DNA of 64,000 bases. Source: Sympetrum striolatum (taxonomy: Eukaryota > Arthropoda > Insecta > Odonata > Libellulidae). Each line of letters opens with the position of its first letter. Position 1 is the stretch's first letter. The notes under the pieces were generated by a model. It was not told the origin of the DNA and did not search any database. It was given only the letters and a program-made list of their open reading frames with translations. Below are positions 59,460 to 64,000 of this stretch, one piece after another. Where the stretch lies: assembly GCA_947579665.1 (NCBI GenBank), contig OX388345.1, positions 29,789,849-29,853,848 on the forward strand, in the 5' to 3' direction. Made by a program: the position numbers and the translations under genes.

Positions 59460-59930
59460 GAATCCAAGTAGATTAATCCGAGCTTGAACTTTGGATCCGA
59501 TGGCCAAAGCTGCGCTCCGGTCTCAAAACCTCATCTTTAATCCTTTCATTCCGAAGAAGTGTTGTTTACGTTTCCATGAGAGACGACGAATGAAATACGC
59601 GCGAAAACAAATCGATAGTCCTTTTTCAACTGACGCGCATTGATGAAAAAATAAATCTCCGAATCAGACGAGGCAACTGAAGAAGGCCTTTTTTAAATCT
59701 GCTGGACCGAGAAACTTAGAAAATGTCGCATCAGAAGATGCCAATTTGGAAACAGGTTCATTGCCTGTCAGCATTCCCACTACCGTGTCAGTAGCATTTC
59801 AGCATTCAATCGGCAAGATACAATCTAATTATGAAAGAATGGATAGGAGGGTGGGGAGCCGTCTGAGTGAAGCAAACAGAATTGTGCCTGCAGGAATATC
59901 AGTATCTATTATATATAGATGCTTCTCCGG
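59460..59930. other. GC/CpG-enriched patch
   Basis: CpG-richer patch including part of a 92-codon plus frame (59746-60024) that runs into a minisatellite. No domain recognised. Confidence 0.3.
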
Positions 59931-59942
59931 ATTCATTCATGA

Positions 59943-59986
59943 TATACCCAGATACCCAGATACCCAGATACACAGATACCCAGATA
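59943..59986. repeat. 8-bp minisatellite, ATACCCAG
   Basis: About five copies of ATACCCAG, one with ATACACAG. Confidence 0.9.
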
Positions 59987-61030
59987 GGATACTAATTCAC
60001 AGGCTAAACTACTGGCGTCATTGACACGAAATTTTTACCACGTATTGGCCATAACGTGAAACCCCCAGGAAAAAAGCGACTTTGATCCTCAGTGTCATAG
60101 GTTCGATTCCAGAGGGGCCCAAAGTCCCGATTTTTCCCGTTTAAATGCATTACCGTGATTTTCGGGAATAAAAAAAAATACTTTCCGGATAGGTAGAGAA
60201 ATAAAACTCTAGGAGCCTATATATATGGTAATGATCTATCGAAATCATAAATGAGTTTTACGGAAAATATCCTAAGTTCGATGCTAGGTCGAGGCAAAAA
60301 TCGGCCGTTTAAAAAGCATTGTGGCGATTTTTATGATTTTTTTTGGACCCTTTCACGATGGCATGGATACTTGAAATTCGGCATGAGGTTGGAGATCATA
60401 AATTTATTTCATAATCAAATTTTTTGTATTCGCTGATGGTCCTTGGTTCGATCCCAGAGGGCCATTTACATTCCTCAATGCATTTCTTATGGAGATAACG
60501 GAGACACATTTTAGGTACTTCCCGGCATGATATCGATTTCAAACTTTGCACAAAATAAGATCAAGTCCTTTAAAATCATACTGTGCATTCACAGCGTAAA
60601 TCTATTTCCTGGGTTCGACACCAGGCGTCTCTTATTTCAGTAGTTGATCCGATTTTTAATAATTATTTTGAGCCCTATCCCAATAATATAGACTCTTGAA
60701 ATTCGGCAAATAGATAGAGATCATTAATAACTTTCATGAACATGTTTTAGATTTCCAAGATCGTCCTTGGTTCGAATCCAGAGAGCCATTTACATTCCTG
60801 AAAAGTAGAACGTCGTTTGAGGCAGTTGTAGCCAATATTTCTGCTTGAATTTTCACACATAGTAAGAGATGGTGATTTTCTGTTGTGCTGCATAGTAAGC
60901 TTACCAGGAAGACCCTGGTTCGATGCCAGACGATTAAATTACAGCGAATTTTAAGAATATTTTCAATACCTTTTTTTTTCTTTTGAGGGCCGTCCCGATA
61001 TGATGCCGACATGAAATTATTGTTGTCGAT
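59985..61030 (+). repeat. Six-unit tandem array carrying B-box motifs
   Basis: GGTTCGATNCC-type sites start at 60100, 60275, 60445, 60612, 60769 and 60917, a spacing of 148-175 bases. Between them, versions of CTTGAAATTCGGCA recur (for example at about 60369 and 60692). Alternate units resemble each other more: those at 60100, 60445 and 60769 have CAGAGGG/GAG then CC, while 60612 and 60917 share ACCAGGC/GCCAGAC. That is a dimeric higher-order layout of about 310-345 bases. B boxes are good Pol III sites, but no matching A boxes were found. Origin (SINE-derived satellite or other) is open. Confidence 0.7.
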
Positions 61031-61217
61031 CTGCTTGCAGTATGCAAGCTACATTTTACTCGTATAAGGATATACATGACGGTGTTTCGAAGGAGAAGCA
61101 TATATTTATAACTATTATTATTAAATTAAATACATTTTTATTATGTCCAGTGGCAAGCCTCCTAAGGACAACAGTGAATTACAGTAATAGAATCATATCA
61201 GTCGAAATAAAGAAATA

Positions 61218-61830
61218 TTACAATATTAAACAAATAAACGAATAACCAAACAATAAATTTTTTAATCTATTTCTTGCATCACGGATTGTAGTTGGCATGG
61301 AATTCCAGCAATTTACGGCAGATACTGTAAATGATTTGTTGAAGGTAGCGGATCTATGTGATGGAATGTAAAAGGTACGGGAAGTTTTCCTTAGATCAGG
61401 ACGGAAGAGTTGAGAAGAAAGTAGAGTGAAATCATGAAGCAAATACAAATGCTTTCTGTTATTCATAATAGTAAAAAAGAGGAGTCCTATAAAGTATCTC
61501 CTTCTCATTGATGCTGTCAGCCAGCATAAAGTTTGTAGATAGGGGCTTACATGTTCATACCTTTTAACATCACAAACATATCATACAACACAATTATTAA
61601 TTAGCCGCTGTATTTGAGTGTCCAGTTTGACGGTGAGATCATTGTAGACCGTGCAGCAGTAATCGATGGAAAGAAAAACAAGAGTCATGACTAGATTTTT
61701 ACGGATATCTGCAGCAAGAATATGTTTCTGCAATTTTAATTGATATAATATGAAATTTACTTTATTAGAGACAAAAGAGATATGATAATTATGGATAATA
61801 GAATTAATATACTACCTTCCATACGACACT
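61218..61830 (-). pseudogene. Decayed Jockey-superfamily LINE, RT C-terminal region
   Basis: Upstream part (61560-61830) translates as LVMTLVFLSIDYCCTVYNDL then TVKLDTQIQRLINNCV, a typical block after the RT domain. The downstream part (61218-61508) reads MNNRKHLYLLHDFTLL, then HRSATFNKSFTVSAVNCWN and MPTTIRDA, the usual C-terminal R-x-x-x-x-x-S-F-x-x-x-A-x-x-x-W-N-x-x-P motif. A frame change or gap lies near 61510. Distinct from the CR1/L2-group copies above. Confidence 0.7.
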
Positions 61831-61904
61831 GGCGGCTTGCGTCGTATTATAATGGTAAATCATTGCATACTTATGGTAAACATAAGTGAATAGTAGTAGT
61901 CAAG

Positions 61905-62060
61905 GATGGTCCTATGACATGAATGAGGTAAGACCTAGAAAGGGAATCTGGAAAAGATTTGCGAAAGCCTTGATTGGTTGTGTTTTGTTACGTGGATGTG
62001 AAACGTGGACATCATGAAAGCAGGGCATGGATGAGTGGAGGACTTTGAGACGTGTTTTGG
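61905..62060 (+). pseudogene. Small LINE RT fragment of the second type
   Basis: Reads KRFAKALIGCVLLRGCETWT, stop, then WRTLRRVLG. This is the Y-G-C-E-T-W-T region of RTE/BovB-like and related elements. It abuts LINE copy G, so two remnants of different LINE types lie next to each other. Confidence 0.5.
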
Positions 62061-62069
62061 GTAAAACTG

Positions 62070-62535
62070 ACTTTGCGTTAGTTTTGCCTCACCTTGAGTA
62101 TGCACGTAGCGTATAGTATCTGAAGAGAGCTGTATTCGCGAATTTTAAAAAAATACAAAGTATGGCAGTATGTTTTCTAGTTTAGAAATTAGTACGTTAC
62201 TCAGATATGAGAAATACGTAAGTGTTACTCAAATGCATCAGGATATGGGGATTAGAATGGGAATCTCAGGAGATAGAATGTTTAAACTTGGGCTTAATTC
62301 ACTTAATGCATTCAAAGGAAGTGCGTTCTCAGGGGATACAGCCGTTGTTCTGCGTATTCCCTGTTGTACACACCATTGTGACACTACGAGGAAGATTAGG
62401 GAAATATAAGATGGAACGAGTCACTTCAAGAATTCAGATGAAAGAGTAACATGCAGAAGTAATTAATTAGGGAATTAGAGTCACTGTGCATCCTGGAACG
62501 CAGCTCGCAGGGTAAAGATGTGGATGTAGAAAACG
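62070..62535 (+). pseudogene. Decayed LINE copy G
   Basis: Broken frames include LVLPHLEYARSV where copy A has LVRPLLEYAASI, then the 79-codon frame 62170-62409 with VSVTQMHQDMGIRMGISGDR, NAFKGSAFSGD and DTTRKIREI, matching copy C in order. It ends in a decayed 3' hairpin and a GATGTGGATGTAG tail at about 62515-62530. Confidence 0.65.
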
Positions 62536-62539
62536 GGAA

Positions 62540-63559
62540 AAGAATTTCGGACTGACAGAAGAGAAGGTTCTGACTGAAGTAATGAAATGACGGCAGAAAA
62601 AATGGTAAGTTCAAATGTTAAAAGAAAAGGAATTTCTGAAGAAAGTAATTGACGTTAGGATGCAGTCAGAGAGAGAGAGGGAGAGTGAGAGAGTAGAAGG
62701 ACAACGGGAAATGCGTTAATGATGTGAAGGATTAGTTATCATTGAATAAAATAAAAGACGCGAGGAATTTTATGGAACTTGAACGCGCATGTGAGGAAGA
62801 GGGTTTAGCAAGAGGATTATGTCGATTAAGAATTTAACTGAAAAGATTATTTTCTTGATTCGTATTTAATATCTCCGTTTTGCGAGCTTGGCTACACCGT
62901 TCCAGAAAATGGGAAGAGGAATAATCGCTAAAAACGGAGAGAATAAGGAAAAGGAGGAAGTAAGAGAGTTGAATTGAAAGGAGAGGAGGTGGAGAAGCAA
63001 AATAACTTACGAAGAGTGCGTGGAACAGATAAATATAAATAAATAATGCCTACGGTTTTGAGTGATTGAGGCTTCAAAGCCTGCTCTTCCATCCAACACA
63101 CCGTCAATGCACATTAGTAAATTATTATAAAGATTTACTTAAATTAAAATGAAGTAGGTAAATATTGTCTAAGAATACCGAATTCAAGCTTCGGGAACTC
63201 ATCCACGACATGAAATTCAGCGCAAGGAAGGGTGAAGCGGAAAACCAGCACAAACTTACTGGGAGTAATAACTAAAAGATTTCGATGCAAATACCCTAAA
63301 AAACAATGACACAAATAAATAAGACTGCCAATTGTATATATTACAATGAATAAACATTAAAAATAATTTAAATTATAAACAACATACACAGGGAATAATA
63401 TATACTACAGATAAATTACATCGAAAGTAATATACATAGGGAAAAAGACAAGTGCACAAAGTACGCGAACGAAGTAGCCTGGAACGTGTGTAAATGAGCT
63501 GAAATTTAATTCTCCAGAGATGTTCTGAATAAACTAAATAGTCCTTCGTAACTTCAACC
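62540..63559. other. Purine-rich and AT-rich stretch, no gene
   Basis: A GA-rich tract at 62665-62700 and purine-rich sequence at 62915-63000 stand out. No coding support. The short minus frame at 63373-63561 has no motifs. Confidence 0.3.
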
Positions 63560-63625
63560 AAATATTTATTTAACGACCGGTTTTAGCCAAAAATACGATC
63601 ATCCTCAGGTCTCTACAGATAGTTA
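63560..63625 (+). repeat. Partial ACCGGTTTT repeat, third family member
   Basis: Contains CGACCGGTTTTAG and CATCCTCAGGTC, corresponding to the core and CATCTTCAGGT of the hairpin at 10233-10388. Only one arm is recognised. Confidence 0.5.
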
Positions 63626-64000
63626 AGTTTCCGCATACAAACATTTGAAGTTCAAAATTGTAACGCGTTTATATTTTAAAATTTCCAGCTGATCTTGGTA
63701 GTTGCCCTCTTAATTTCCCTATAATCATTACTGTTATTCGGTCTTAAAAACCAGGGGAAGAAGTTTCACCTTATCAAGGACTAAAAAAAGTTCGGGTTAA
63801 ATTTTTATTATTCAAAATATGTTGAAATAGTAACTATAAATATTACGAGCCAAAAGGAAAATTGAACTATTCAATCCTATTGCCATAAACAATAAGCTAC
63901 ACTTGCATGTACTAATAAACATAATAAAAGGATGACTTTGAAATACTTCAGGAAACAGAGTGCGTACGAAGAGTCTGTTGGGTGGCATAAAAAAAAGTAT
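63626..64000. other. AT-rich end of window, nothing recognised
   Basis: No frame, RNA gene or repeat boundary. Confidence 0.3.

Noticed and set aside
60100..60930. tRNA gene cluster
   Set aside because: Only the B-box word recurs; no cloverleaf or A box precedes it.
59985..61030. CRISPR-like array
   Set aside because: Units are long, diverged and similar throughout, without short identical repeats and unique spacers; the genome is eukaryotic.
1..64000. LTR retrotransposon or endogenous virus
   Set aside because: No paired long terminal repeats, primer binding site, protease, integrase or envelope-like sequence was seen.
1..64000. A new multi-gene defence or metabolic system
   Set aside because: No clustered host genes are present; recognisable coding sequence is retroelement or transposase debris.

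Overview
The window looks like AT-rich, low-gene-density nuclear DNA from an invertebrate, most likely an arthropod and probably an insect. The basis is the repeat content: CR1/L2-group and RTE-like LINEs, a Tigger/pogo DNA transposon, several miniature inverted-repeat elements and tRNA-derived SINE-like repeats, set in AT-rich DNA with no bacterial gene organisation. I found no host protein-coding gene, rRNA or convincing functional tRNA. The window could be intergenic or lie inside a large intron.

Layout. 0-6.4 kb: a 5'-truncated LINE copy (minus strand) and a rearranged tandem duplication of about 3.8 kb. 6.4-18.5 kb: mostly unrecognised AT-rich DNA with five inverted-repeat elements, a LINE 3' end, a LINE remnant and a long (AT)n tract. 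18.5-29.9 kb: LINE remnants, SINE pieces and short tandem duplications. 29.97-33.15 kb: a Tigger/pogo transposon bounded by TA dinucleotides, split by an RTE-like LINE that sits between direct repeats of a Tigger coding octamer. 34-45 kb: hairpin elements, a LINE fragment with a long open frame, a head-to-head SINE pair, a GC-rich foldback element and a second LINE copy about 99% identical to the one at 1.3 kb. 46-64 kb: decayed LINE ends, a long SINE-like repeat with 180-bp internal repeats, a pogo-like miniature element, and a six-unit array of about 165-bp repeats each carrying a tRNA-type B box.

Genes working together: none do here. The coding sequence that can be recognised is retroelement or transposase sequence. 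Most of it is broken; the best preserved are reverse transcriptase fragments at 1.4-2.4, 19.2-19.7, 35.3-36.0 and 44.4-44.7 kb. Several patches of 200-600 bp are richer in GC and CpG than their surroundings and carry no recognised repeat. They are the best candidates for conserved or regulatory DNA, but that is inference.

Limits: repeat boundaries and identities were read by eye. Family names are from motif recognition, not database search. No new multi-gene biological system is visible.
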